From: Candidatus Heimdallarchaeota archaeon
GTDB taxonomy: Archaea; Asgardarchaeota; Heimdallarchaeia; Heimdallarchaeales; Heimdallarchaeaceae
DNA length: 39,561 bases
Direction: 5' to 3'
NCBI GenBank assembly: GCA_030608385.1
Contig: JAUWEG010000014.1
Location: 1 to 39,561 of the forward strand
Shown: in pieces, positions 15,955-24,356 of the stretch
How positions within the stretch are numbered: position 1 is the stretch's first letter
How the letters are laid out: each line of letters opens with the position of its first letter
The notes under the pieces: model-generated
The model's database searches: none
What the model was told of the DNA's origin: nothing
What the model saw: the letters and a program-made list of their open reading frames with translations, nothing else
Translations under genes and position numbers: made by a program

Positions 15955-16224
15955 ATGGGTGAAGTTTTATTAGTATATGAAATTAGACCAGAAACTACCG
16001 AAATAACTCCTAAGAAATTAGAAGAAATTGTTAGGTTAAATCTTCCAGAGAAAGTGAAAATGCAAAATGATCCTGAGGAAAAACCGTTATTCTTTGGGTT
16101 GGTTGGTATAATTGGTCAATTCATTATTCCTGAGGAAGATGGTGCCCAAGATAATTTAGAGGATGTTCTAAATTCAATTGAAGAAATATCATCAATTCAG
16201 ATGACTTTTATCACTAGATTGTAG
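15955..16224 (+). CDS. ef1b: Translation elongation factor aEF1-beta (GDP/GTP exchange)
   Basis: Recharges aEF1-alpha with GTP during translation. The 89-residue protein has the size and pattern of the archaeal exchange domain: VLLVYEIRPETTEI at the N-terminus, FGLVGIIGQFIIPEEDGAQD in the middle, then the final IEEISSIQMTFITRL. The frame is open from 15895, but the ATG at 15955 has GGTGA 5 nt upstream and gives the family length; the upstream part overlaps the zinc-finger gene out of frame. It is cotranscribed with that gene. Confidence 0.92.
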   Translation: MGEVLLVYEIRPETTEITPKKLEEIVRLNLPEKVKMQNDPEEKPLFFGLVGIIGQFIIPEEDGAQDNLEDVLNSIEEISSIQMTFITRL

Positions 16225-16238
16225 GTTCGTCCTTCCCT

Positions 16239-18329
16239 TTAGTTCCCTTTTTCATTTTCAACAGATTTTTGCATTTTAATTTTTATTGCTAATCCTTTTG
16301 TCCAGTCCCTTTTATCTATATCTTCGATAAACAAACTGTAATCATATTTTTTAGCAATTTCATTAACAATCAGAAAACCTAGATGTTTACGAAGAGTTTC
16401 ATCAAAAGGTGATTCTTCAATAACTCTTTGTATTTCATCATTGAGTTCAGGTTCAATACCCTCTTTATCAAGAATCATTATCTCAAAGAATTCTTGATCA
16501 TCTTCTATTATCTCTCTCCCACTGATATCTATGTTAATCTTCTTACTTTCAGTTTTTAATATTAAGCTCTTCAAGACATAGTAGAACATATCATAAAGAA
16601 AAACCCCTCCTAGAATCTTAATAGCACTAGGTAAATTAACATCTATGTTGAATTCATTTTCGCTGTGTTCTTCCTTTACCTTTTCAAGTAATCTTAAAAT
16701 AGTCATCTTAAGGGGAACAAAATGAACTTCTGCTCCACTTGAAACATCTAATACATTAGATAATAATCGTATATCTTGAACTATTCCTGTGCCTCTTCTT
16801 ACAAGAGTATTAACTCTTTCTAATATCACGTTTTCTTCAGGAGGAATGCTACCAGTTAATAATTCATAATAACCTGAGATTCCAAAAAGAATGTTGTAAA
16901 TATCATGTGTTAAAACATTTAGGTACATTTTTGATCGGTTAGAGTACTCTTCTGCGATAGATTGTAATTTTGTTGCTTCAGAAATATCGACTAAAGACAA
17001 AACAACACAATATTCTCCAGTTAGATTATTGATTGTTGGAGACAATTGCACAAAAAAGGTTCTAGAATCTCTTTTTCCCAATTGAAAAATTTCTATTTCA
17101 AGTTTCATGGTGTCTTTTGCGATATTCGCCATTACATCACGGGTTTTCCGAAGCATTTCCTTAGCTTTATCTGAATCCAGACCAAGCAAGTAATCCAATT
17201 TTAAACCAATTGATTCATCGTGATTAAAACTGAATGTTTTCTCAGCCTGTTTATTAAGATATATGATCTCAAATCTATTGTTCACAAGCATAACAGGAAA
17301 AGAAGAAAATTCAGAAGTTTGAGTTATCTGTTGAATGTCATCAAGAAGTCTTTTTCTTTGAAGAGTTAGAAATAATTGATTAACCATAATTCGGAGAAAA
17401 TGAATATTTGATTCTGATAGTTTCTCTATTGACTCGGAAATAACAACTAGAAACCCTAACATTAAATTTGTGGAGCCGATAGGAAGAATTACCCCATATT
17501 GCTCTTCAAATTGTGGGAAATTAATTTCTTCAATTTTGTTAGGCGTATTATAATAAGGCAAGCTTGATATTACTAGTTGAGATGATTTGAAGTATTCTCT
17601 TACTTGATCACTCAACCCTATATCTTGAATTAGAGAAACTTCCGCAATATCTTTGATAAACACACCTAATCCTTCAATCTCAGTTTTTGACTTAATTTTT
17701 GGTAAAATTCGATCAAGTATAAGCTGTATTTCAGTAGTTTCAAGAGTAAGGTTTGACATCTCTACAATTAAATCTGTTTGGTGCAATTTCAATCCAGAAC
17801 TGTACTGACCATACCAAAATGAAAGCATATCAGTTATTAACAATGATATTTCTTTTATTACAGACAAATATTTTTCTTGATTGTGCTTTACTGTGTCTGG
17901 ATGAAGAAAAACACTTATTGCCCCAATAGTAATGTCCCCCAAATACATTGGACATACAATAAAATCACTAATGTTCTGACTTTTTAGAAATACCTTGTAG
18001 TTGTTGCCTTCAGCAATGGCATCTATTGGAAACCAAGCTATATCTGATTGTGCAAATACTTCGGTGTAAGGATTCTCAGGATCAAAAGCATCCATTTCAA
18101 TTTCTAAATTGCTCTTTGCAATTTGCTCCTCTTCTATACAGAGTGGATATAGAAATTGATTTTCATGATCATAATAGCTAACCAAAATCAATACAGGATC
18201 TAGTGCATTTTTAATAGCTCGACTAGCTCTTTGAATCATAGAAATTTTTATTCTACTATCAAGCAAGTTTCCATTAGCCAATAATTTAAGGAACTCCACA
18301 AGTGATTCAGTTACTAGATCTTCATCCAT
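16239..18329 (-). CDS. Histidine-kinase-like sensor protein (GAF-GAF-PAS-HisKA) with degraded ATPase domain
   Basis: The 696-residue protein has no membrane segment. Probable order: GAF-like (~1-170), GAF-like (~195-325), PAS (~345-455, with FPVMLVNNRFEIIYLNKQAE), HisKA helix pair (~465-540) with H-box LTHDIYNIL (H475), and a HATPase-like region (~555-690). In that last region the N-box asparagine is absent (MFYYVLKSLILKT). The G1 box is reduced to LDKEGIEPE, which keeps D and G but not the DxGxG form. The G2 region (HLGFLIVNEIAKKY) lacks GxGxG. It may not bind ATP normally. No response regulator lies nearby. The divergent neighbour is a longin/roadblock-like gene. It probably senses a cytoplasmic signal. 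Confidence 0.8.
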   Translation of the reverse strand: MDEDLVTESLVEFLKLLANGNLLDSRIKISMIQRASRAIKNALDPVLILVSYYDHENQFLYPLCIEEEQIAKSNLEIEMDAFDPENPYTEVFAQSDIAWFPIDAIAEGNNYKVFLKSQNISDFIVCPMYLGDITIGAISVFLHPDTVKHNQEKYLSVIKEISLLITDMLSFWYGQYSSGLKLHQTDLIVEMSNLTLETTEIQLILDRILPKIKSKTEIEGLGVFIKDIAEVSLIQDIGLSDQVREYFKSSQLVISSLPYYNTPNKIEEINFPQFEEQYGVILPIGSTNLMLGFLVVISESIEKLSESNIHFLRIMVNQLFLTLQRKRLLDDIQQITQTSEFSSFPVMLVNNRFEIIYLNKQAEKTFSFNHDESIGLKLDYLLGLDSDKAKEMLRKTRDVMANIAKDTMKLEIEIFQLGKRDSRTFFVQLSPTINNLTGEYCVVLSLVDISEATKLQSIAEEYSNRSKMYLNVLTHDIYNILFGISGYYELLTGSIPPEENVILERVNTLVRRGTGIVQDIRLLSNVLDVSSGAEVHFVPLKMTILRLLEKVKEEHSENEFNIDVNLPSAIKILGGVFLYDMFYYVLKSLILKTESKKINIDISGREIIEDDQEFFEIMILDKEGIEPELNDEIQRVIEESPFDETLRKHLGFLIVNEIAKKYDYSLFIEDIDKRDWTKGLAIKIKMQKSVENEKGN

Positions 18330-18669
18330 ATTAATCCCGATTTTCTGTATTAGATGCTATTTTTACCCTTGTTATGTTTCTTCTACTCTAATGATAAAAC
18401 GTTTCATTTAAATTCATTTTGTATTATCTTAAGTCATTCAACCCTTTGATAATTGATTGTACAAAGAAATTGAAAAGAATTTATACATTTCTATTGTCTT
18501 ATCTATGAGTGAGAAAAAGGTATCAAATAGTTAATTCTAGCAACTATTTCAGACAAAGTAATATTAATCAACAATGAGTACAGTACAATAATTACACGAG
18601 GAGATTCAAACGACAGGGCAAACATCGGAAATTATTGCTGAACATGCTGATACAATTTATGCATTCTTT
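18330..18669 (+). promoter_or_regulatory. Leader region with hairpin and short frame before the longin/roadblock gene
   Basis: This 340-nt stretch separates the divergent kinase-like gene from the next gene's first good start codon. TTTATACAT (18480-18488) is a likely TATA box. An ATG 21-25 nt later (18505) opens a nine-codon frame ending at TAA. AAATAGTT (18525-18532) and AACTATTT (18542-18549) form a perfect 8-bp hairpin. An ATG at 18574 then opens a frame that stops after five codons (TAA at 18589) and continues open in the same frame into the downstream gene. The last part (18592-18669) therefore looks coding. Confidence 0.45.
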
Positions 18670-19593
18670 TTGGGAGATAAAGATGGCGTAATCTATAAAG
18701 AAAGTATTTTCAATGAAGAGAAATGTCCCATTGATATCTTAACAAATCTAGTTAAAGCTTTTTGCTCTTTCACTGAAGAAACAAAAATATCTGATCGTGG
18801 AACGATAGAACTAACAAAATCAAAGATATCCTTTAGAAAGATACAAGATATAACCTATGTTCTTAATCATGGAATAAGTGAAAGATCTAAAGCTGACGAT
18901 GCTATAAATTACATTTCTAACGAATTTGAAAGAAAATCTAGGTCTAAATTTCATAGTGCTGATCCTGGGCAAGTATTTTCAGGAGCATCAGCTGTTTATA
19001 ATCAGACAGTGGAGGAACTTTTTAGGGCAGTAATCAACAAAGAAGGTCCAAAAACACATCGCTATGCTCTAGATGCACAATTTGATTTAGAATTAGTAGA
19101 TGTACCTATTAGTTTTGATGATTTGATGCTAGTTTCAAAATCTCAAGTAAAACCTGCAGAACAATCTGCAGAGGTGAAAAAATTAACTCCTGAAGAAGAG
19201 CAATCCCCAGAACAAATGCTTAGTGCAGTGACGTTTAATATACTGAACTCAATACAAGGTATAGAACATCTTGTGTTTGTTGAACATGACGAAGAGCATA
19301 CAAAATTGTTTTTCCAGAATGGTAGTTTAGATGAGAATTTTGTAACCAAGACTCAGAAAATATGCGAGAAATACCTTTCTAACATCCTTGAAATTATGAA
19401 AGATGAACAAACACAAAATGCAATCGATATTACCAATAAACACCAAATAATCTTTGTTAATTTGGATGAGAAAAATTTCATGTACGCAATTGCATCAAAA
19501 GAAGTTGATGCTGTTATGATGAATCCTGTATTTGAAAGAATTGCACGTAGAATAAAAGATATGGTACTTGGCTATAAACAAGTGACTGAATAA
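18670..19593 (+). CDS. Longin/roadblock-like protein with disrupted 5' end
   Basis: From the TTG at 18670 the product has 307 residues. The frame is open back to 18592 and the translated extra part (TSEIIAEHADTIYAFFLGDK) looks like the first strand of the N-terminal domain, so the true start is probably further upstream. An in-frame ATG at 18574 is separated by one TAA at 18589. The N-terminal domain (strand, turn, strand, helix) resembles a longin/roadblock fold. After a linker rich in P, E and K (~155-180) a second such domain follows (~185-300: LSAVTFNILNSIQGIEHLVF, then HQIIFVNLDEKNFMYAIAS). Such domains scaffold small GTPases in eukaryotes. Fold assignment is by pattern only. Confidence 0.6.
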   Translation: MGDKDGVIYKESIFNEEKCPIDILTNLVKAFCSFTEETKISDRGTIELTKSKISFRKIQDITYVLNHGISERSKADDAINYISNEFERKSRSKFHSADPGQVFSGASAVYNQTVEELFRAVINKEGPKTHRYALDAQFDLELVDVPISFDDLMLVSKSQVKPAEQSAEVKKLTPEEEQSPEQMLSAVTFNILNSIQGIEHLVFVEHDEEHTKLFFQNGSLDENFVTKTQKICEKYLSNILEIMKDEQTQNAIDITNKHQIIFVNLDEKNFMYAIASKEVDAVMMNPVFERIARRIKDMVLGYKQVTE

Positions 19594-19622
19594 GAAAATC
19601 TAATAACAAATATTGTTTCCAT

Positions 19623-20669
19623 CTAACTAATAGTGATTTTTTCTTGAAGTAGAAAACTTTTCCATTCTGTTTTACATGAACATTTGAATTCATTGTTTAA
19701 GTCTTCTAAATTTTGTGATAAAACAAATTGTTTCAAAGAATCTGTCATTTGTTTGTCGCAGTCACCACAGTTATGTGCTCCTCTTTGAGTTCCTCCTGCA
19801 ACAACATCACAAATTAATCTTAAATCGGGGTATTTTGATTTTATTTCTTTACATAGGTGTAGAAGAGACCATAACCAAGGAGTCCTGTATTGATTTTTCT
19901 CAAACATTTTTGAAAGATAGGTTCCTCTATGTATACTGATTGCATTTATAGAGATAGTATCAACTCCAAGTTCATTCAACTTGGACACGCTTTGCAAAAT
20001 ATCCTTTATGGAATCATATTCAGAGACAAAAGGTGGTTTAAATAAAAGATATGCCTTTACTTTTGCTCCTACATCAAAAATTCTAGCAGTAGCTTTTTCA
20101 AAGTCTTCCCAGAAAAATCCTTTGTTGATAGATTTTTTTAAAATATCATCATTTGCACTTTCTAATCCAATTGCTATTTCAATTTTTTCAATATCAATTG
20201 ATTCTTTTATCATTTGCATTATCTTTTTTGTAACATACTCTGGTCTAGATTCAAGTATAATTTCTGTTATTTCTCTATATTGGGAAGCTTCTTCCAATAT
20301 TTCTTTCTGTATCTCCTCAGGAATTTCAGATATATCTAGAAAACTTCCACTAGTGAATAGTTTTAACGAATAGTTCTCTCCATCTTCGATGGAATCATGA
20401 AGTTTTTCCTTAAAAGTTTTCATCATATTCTCAAAATTAGGTTCTTGAGGATTATCGTAGATATAGCCACAAATAGAACATCCGCCACTTTTCGATAAAG
20501 CCCAAGAACAACCTTTGGTTGGGAGAATGAAAACAATCGCTTTACCTGGTCCAGAACGAAGACGGTGATCCTCAACCCAATGAACTACTTTTCTTGAATG
20601 AGATCTTTCCCCTAATGCTTTATCTCTTATTTCTCTAATAGTATTGGCGAAATCTGGATTGATTTTCAT
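19623..20669 (-). CDS. raSEA: Archaeosine synthase radical SAM subunit RaSEA
   Basis: Works with ArcS to turn the lysine adduct of preQ0 at tRNA position 15 into archaeosine. The 348-residue protein has an N-terminal PTKGCSWALSKSGGCSICGY with C54, C64 and C67 as the radical-SAM cluster ligands (spacing x9, x2 rather than x3, x2 of the standard form, normal for this family). It also has the SAM-domain segments LFTSGSFLDISEIP, IILESRPEYV and IAIGLESANDDIL, and a C-terminal cysteine set (NCGDC, CSCKTEW). The start has GGTGA 6 nt upstream, only 4 nt after the arcS stop, so the two are one operon. Confidence 0.9.
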   Translation of the reverse strand: MKINPDFANTIREIRDKALGERSHSRKVVHWVEDHRLRSGPGKAIVFILPTKGCSWALSKSGGCSICGYIYDNPQEPNFENMMKTFKEKLHDSIEDGENYSLKLFTSGSFLDISEIPEEIQKEILEEASQYREITEIILESRPEYVTKKIMQMIKESIDIEKIEIAIGLESANDDILKKSINKGFFWEDFEKATARIFDVGAKVKAYLLFKPPFVSEYDSIKDILQSVSKLNELGVDTISINAISIHRGTYLSKMFEKNQYRTPWLWSLLHLCKEIKSKYPDLRLICDVVAGGTQRGAHNCGDCDKQMTDSLKQFVLSQNLEDLNNEFKCSCKTEWKSFLLQEKITIS

Positions 20670-20673
20670 TTTT

Positions 20674-22569
20674 TCACCTTTTTTTCTTTTTTATTTCTGC
20701 AACTTTACCAGATGTCATCTTGTTCATATCCTCTCCGGATACCAAAGCACGTGCTGTTGCTATAACATCATTCTCATACAGAACAAAAATTTCATCCTCA
20801 GGAAGTATGTGTGTATCTGCTTTCAGACAACCTGGTGCATAAATATTGCTTCCTGATACATAATCTGCTCCAAAATCAAGTTTGTTTAAGCTGATTTTTG
20901 AAATTTCTTCTGTATATGCAGGGAAAAGTGAAAGATAGCCTGTTGATGCATGCATAGTAGCAATATGTTTATCATCTCGGAAAATTTGAGGGCTTCTTGG
21001 ATATCTACCTTTCAGTTTTATTTTGCCGTGGAAAATCCTTTTTCCAGTTTCTGGTCCATATTGAAAATCAGCAATTGCTTGAATTTTCTTTGTATTTGAA
21101 ATAACTTTCTCAGTTTGATTTAAGGAGAATCTTTCTTTGGTGTTCACCAAAGCTTCTGATAGTTCTTGTAATGATTGATGACTAGTTGGTGGTGCTTTGT
21201 AAGATGTATCTATTACCTCAACGGAACTTTTTTCTCTAACTCTCTCAATGATATCTTCATATCCTGAACCATGAAGGTGATTTATGATAATGCTGTCTTC
21301 TTGATAACGGGATAGTACATTTGAGAGAAGATTTGAAGTAATCTCTATTTCTTTTTCAGACCAACTTCCTGCTACAGGAATATCGTAGAATCTCGCGGGA
21401 TAAATATTTTCAAGTTCTCGAGGAACTAAGGATAATGGAGACGTGACAATTAATTCTGATAACATTGAAAAAATGCTAGAACCAGCTTTCCTTATTGCAT
21501 TTCTAAACATTATATGTGATCGAGACATTGAATATGGTTTTCTAGCTGAGCATGGCAACAGTATTATGATTCTCGATGAAGGATGCGGTCTAAATCTTTC
21601 CTTGACTCTTTCTCTAAACTCAGAAACAACTGGTCGATTTAAGGATTCTTCCCCCAAGCATTTGACCTTAGTTGATGCGATGATTGGAGTTCGTTTCCTT
21701 AATAATTCTCCAAATTTAGTATCTAAATGTCTTAGAGTTGCTGCAAAAGTGATATTTCTGTGAATGTCCTGCTCAACTATACTTCTTAAAGATCCATTTC
21801 TCAGAGCAAAATTCACTCTGGCAAGAGCATTCTTCAAAACCATTTCATTATGTCTGAAGATGTTTTTGGGTGTGGAACTGCATTGTGAGCAATAACAGGG
21901 AGGATGATTATCTATAGGGAAGACACCGTTTTCAGTAAGAAAATAACCATTTTTTGATACTTGATAGGCTATTGAGTTATCAAAGAAGTCTATCCCAATA
22001 TAAGTTAGAAAAGAGTAAAAAGCTGGCGAAACAGAACCAGGCAGATAGAGACCTATATCTGGTGATAATCTAGTTCTTAGATAAGACATTTTTTCGGCTA
22101 GTTTTCGCTGATTATTGAATAGTTTACTTAAGTCATTAAGTATTATCAAAGAACAATCTGTTTCAAGAATTTCATCTATTTTTTCAGATTCAAATTGATC
22201 TATTGGTAGATAAAAACTCTGTTCTCCTATTCTAGGAAGAGACAAAAACTTCTTTAGATATGTGTCATAATCTTCAATTCTTAGCTTCTCAGAAGCATAT
22301 GAAGGATAAAACGGTTGTAAAGAAAGCTGATTAGCTTCATGTAGAATTTTCTCTTTTTTTGCATCTGGGAGATTCCAAAGAAGTTTAATCTCTGATGAGT
22401 CATAAAATGAATAGTTAGGTACAAGTGCTGAATCAAAATGAGCTGAGTATCCTTCTAAAGATTCAGGTTTTTCGATTGATATGAGGCCTGGTGATAATGG
22501 ATAATGAGTCCGAGTCTCAGCTAAGATGCGTCCGAAACCAAATTGTGATAAGGGTTGGAAAAATCTCAT
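20674..22569 (-). CDS. arcS: Archaeosine synthase subunit ArcS (TgtA2)
   Basis: The 631-residue protein is a paralogue of tRNA-guanine transglycosylase that adds lysine to preQ0-tRNA. It shows the ArcS signature LPCSARKPYSMSRSH near residue 340, the zinc-type cluster PPCYCSQC (~222-229) of the TGT-like domain, and a C-terminal PUA domain (~555-631; FVLYENDVIATARALVSGEDM) that binds tRNA. The N-terminal 200 residues are the TIM-barrel-like part. Length is typical of euryarchaeal-type ArcS. It starts the arcS-raSEA operon. The initial TGT (tgtA) is not in this window. Confidence 0.9.
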   Translation of the reverse strand: MRFFQPLSQFGFGRILAETRTHYPLSPGLISIEKPESLEGYSAHFDSALVPNYSFYDSSEIKLLWNLPDAKKEKILHEANQLSLQPFYPSYASEKLRIEDYDTYLKKFLSLPRIGEQSFYLPIDQFESEKIDEILETDCSLIILNDLSKLFNNQRKLAEKMSYLRTRLSPDIGLYLPGSVSPAFYSFLTYIGIDFFDNSIAYQVSKNGYFLTENGVFPIDNHPPCYCSQCSSTPKNIFRHNEMVLKNALARVNFALRNGSLRSIVEQDIHRNITFAATLRHLDTKFGELLRKRTPIIASTKVKCLGEESLNRPVVSEFRERVKERFRPHPSSRIIILLPCSARKPYSMSRSHIMFRNAIRKAGSSIFSMLSELIVTSPLSLVPRELENIYPARFYDIPVAGSWSEKEIEITSNLLSNVLSRYQEDSIIINHLHGSGYEDIIERVREKSSVEVIDTSYKAPPTSHQSLQELSEALVNTKERFSLNQTEKVISNTKKIQAIADFQYGPETGKRIFHGKIKLKGRYPRSPQIFRDDKHIATMHASTGYLSLFPAYTEEISKISLNKLDFGADYVSGSNIYAPGCLKADTHILPEDEIFVLYENDVIATARALVSGEDMNKMTSGKVAEIKKKKR

Positions 22570-22737
22570 TTCTATCCCAGATATTATCTATGCAAAAAGG
22601 AAAGACAAACAGAATAAAAAGAATCTGGTAAATCAGAAAAATAATTCGATTACCAAGATAGACTAAAACGGAGATAAAACAACTGTATTCTGAATCCAAT
22701 GATTGACCATATGCTTAAAGAAATTCAAAAAAAGAGT

Positions 22738-23490
22738 TTAAGGATTATTAAACTTAATTGAATTAATTTTGAATTTAACATACTCAAAGTCTCCTTCTGG
22801 AAGATACCAAACACCTAAGAAATTTGTAGGAATTAAGAAGTTTCCAAATTTCTTATAATCTTCATAACACCCACCCCATTTATCAAAAGAAATCCCTGAT
22901 TTGGTTATTCTAGCTCTAACACTCTCAAATCTGGTAATCTCACCCTTCTCGTTAAAAGTAAAAACACCATCTACTTTGATTCCTTTATCTTCAATGAAAA
23001 TTCGAGCAGAAGTGGAATCAATTTCCTCCCATTTCAAATAGTTAGCAGTTAAAAAGACAGAAGGGAACATTGGTAATTCAGAAAGAAATCTCAGAAGTGA
23101 TGCTTGGTCTACCTCGTTTCCTGAACTTTTAGCAATTGGAATGAAAGAATTAAGTTTCACCTTAATTTGTCCTTTTCCCTCATAATAATAATCTCTAGCT
23201 GAAATAGAAAGAATTGGTAAGGGTTTAATTTTTCCTTTCCAATAAAAAGCAGGTTTGTCTACCAAATAGTGATAATGGCCTTTAATTTCAAACCAAGGTT
23301 TATTTTGATCAGTTTTAAACTCTCCTCCATGATGCATTTCTGCATAGAAAGTAGGTACAATCCCCTCAGTTAAAACAAGTCGAAGATATCGTTGAACAGG
23401 TTCAGGTAATTTATTTATTACTTGAAATGAAATAGTGCTTGTTTTCTTGTTTAATTGATTTAAAGCATGTTTTAAAATTGCCCTTTTCAT
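22738..23490 (-). CDS. DUF6920/DUF6544-like protein
   Basis: The 250-residue protein begins its conserved part with LPEPVQRYLR (~28-37), then MHHGGEFKT, KPAFYWKGKI, DYYYEGKGQI (~100-109), LLRFLSELPMFP (~133-144) and a C-terminal beta region. This order matches the DUF6920/DUF6544 family, mostly beta, of unknown function, found in bacteria and some archaea. No membrane segment is seen. It stands alone, 53 nt after tRNA-Lys on the same strand. The patchy occurrence of this family in archaea leaves horizontal transfer open, but its base composition does not differ visibly from its neighbours. Confidence 0.65.
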   Translation of the reverse strand: MKRAILKHALNQLNKKTSTISFQVINKLPEPVQRYLRLVLTEGIVPTFYAEMHHGGEFKTDQNKPWFEIKGHYHYLVDKPAFYWKGKIKPLPILSISARDYYYEGKGQIKVKLNSFIPIAKSSGNEVDQASLLRFLSELPMFPSVFLTANYLKWEEIDSTSARIFIEDKGIKVDGVFTFNEKGEITRFESVRARITKSGISFDKWGGCYEDYKKFGNFLIPTNFLGVWYLPEGDFEYVKFKINSIKFNNP

Positions 23491-23542
23491 TAACTAGAAT
23501 GAACAATGATTTTGTTAAAAGGATTCGTAAAAGGATACAAAA

Positions 23543-23619
23543 TGGTGAGCTAGAGGAGATTTGAACTCCTGGCCGTCAGGTTAAAAGCCTGCTGCTCTAC
23601 CTAGCTGAGCTACTAGCCC
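23543..23619 (-). tRNA. tRNA-Lys, anticodon UUU, CCA encoded
   Basis: Minus-strand cloverleaf: acceptor GGGCTAG pairs with CTAGCTC (one G-U); D stem GCTC/GAGC; anticodon loop CTTTTAA with anticodon TTT (reads AAA and AAG); T stem AGGAG/CTCCT with loop TTCAAAT; discriminator A; encoded CCA at 23543-23545. The outermost anticodon-stem pair is a G-A mismatch. No intron. A methyltransferase gene lies 49 nt upstream on the same strand. Confidence 0.95.
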
Positions 23620-23668
23620 ATACGTTTTCTTTTGATGATATTCTTTTAATAAAACTTTCGTTCAACAT

Positions 23669-24337
23669 CTATTTGTTTCGGAAAACCAGACAATAACTAT
23701 GATCATATCCGTATCCATATATCCCATCATTCGTTTCTGTATTTACATTTTCCCATTTTATTACTATTTCTCCTTCAAAATGCAAGACTTTAGAGATTTC
23801 TTTTGATACATCCCAAGCCAGAGTTGTAACCTCACCATGGTTTTTTAAATTCGAGACTTCTACAACAATAGTTGTACCTGGTTTCATTATTTGCTTTACT
23901 TGTTTGTAGATTTTCCCATAATCCTGTAAATACTGTTTGTAGCTTCCTTGTGTTGAATAAGCTGTGAAAGGATTTTCAATATCATCTTTAGGCATATACG
24001 GTGGGGATGTTAAACAAAAATCACATTTTGGAATGTTATATTCAAATAATTTCAACGCATCTCCATGAAGTATATTTTCTTTATGTTCCAGATTCTCTCT
24101 AATGTAATTACATCTTTGTTCATCATACTCTATCCCATACGGAATTCTTTCCATATCTTCTGCTACAAAAAGAGTTGTTCCTAACCCTGCAAATATATCT
24201 AATACAATATCTCCCTTTCTTGTATACTCTTCAAGGAAATGCTCTACAAGTGTTTCAGAGAACCTATTATCGTCTCTTCTGAATCTCTCTGGTATCTCTC
24301 TTCTTTGAATTTTAGATAATGTTATTATAGTTTTCAT
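23669..24337 (-). CDS. SAM-dependent methyltransferase of N4/N6 DNA type (TSPPY)
   Basis: The 222-residue protein has motif order typical of amino-methyltransferases: FSETLVEHFLEEYTRKGDIV, LDIFAGLGTTLFVAEDM (SAM site), then GIEYDEQRC, and the catalytic TSPPYMP (~110-116). Such enzymes methylate exocyclic amino groups of adenine or cytosine. The small size, with no evident target-recognition domain, and the position just before tRNA-Lys leave RNA as possible substrate. No restriction enzyme is adjacent. The stop of the next gene upstream (24357) is 19 nt before this start, so the two may be an operon. Confidence 0.75.
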   Translation of the reverse strand: MKTIITLSKIQRREIPERFRRDDNRFSETLVEHFLEEYTRKGDIVLDIFAGLGTTLFVAEDMERIPYGIEYDEQRCNYIRENLEHKENILHGDALKLFEYNIPKCDFCLTSPPYMPKDDIENPFTAYSTQGSYKQYLQDYGKIYKQVKQIMKPGTTIVVEVSNLKNHGEVTTLAWDVSKEISKVLHFEGEIVIKWENVNTETNDGIYGYGYDHSYCLVFRNK

Positions 24338-24356
24338 CGTTTTGCACTAATTAAGT

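Noticed and set aside
21443-21763. Plus-strand 106-codon frame inside arcS
   Set aside because: It is opposite the conserved ArcS signature region and has no recognisable family.
22738-23490. Recent horizontal transfer of the DUF6920-like gene
   Set aside because: Codon and base use look like the neighbours and no mobile-element gene or repeat flanks it.
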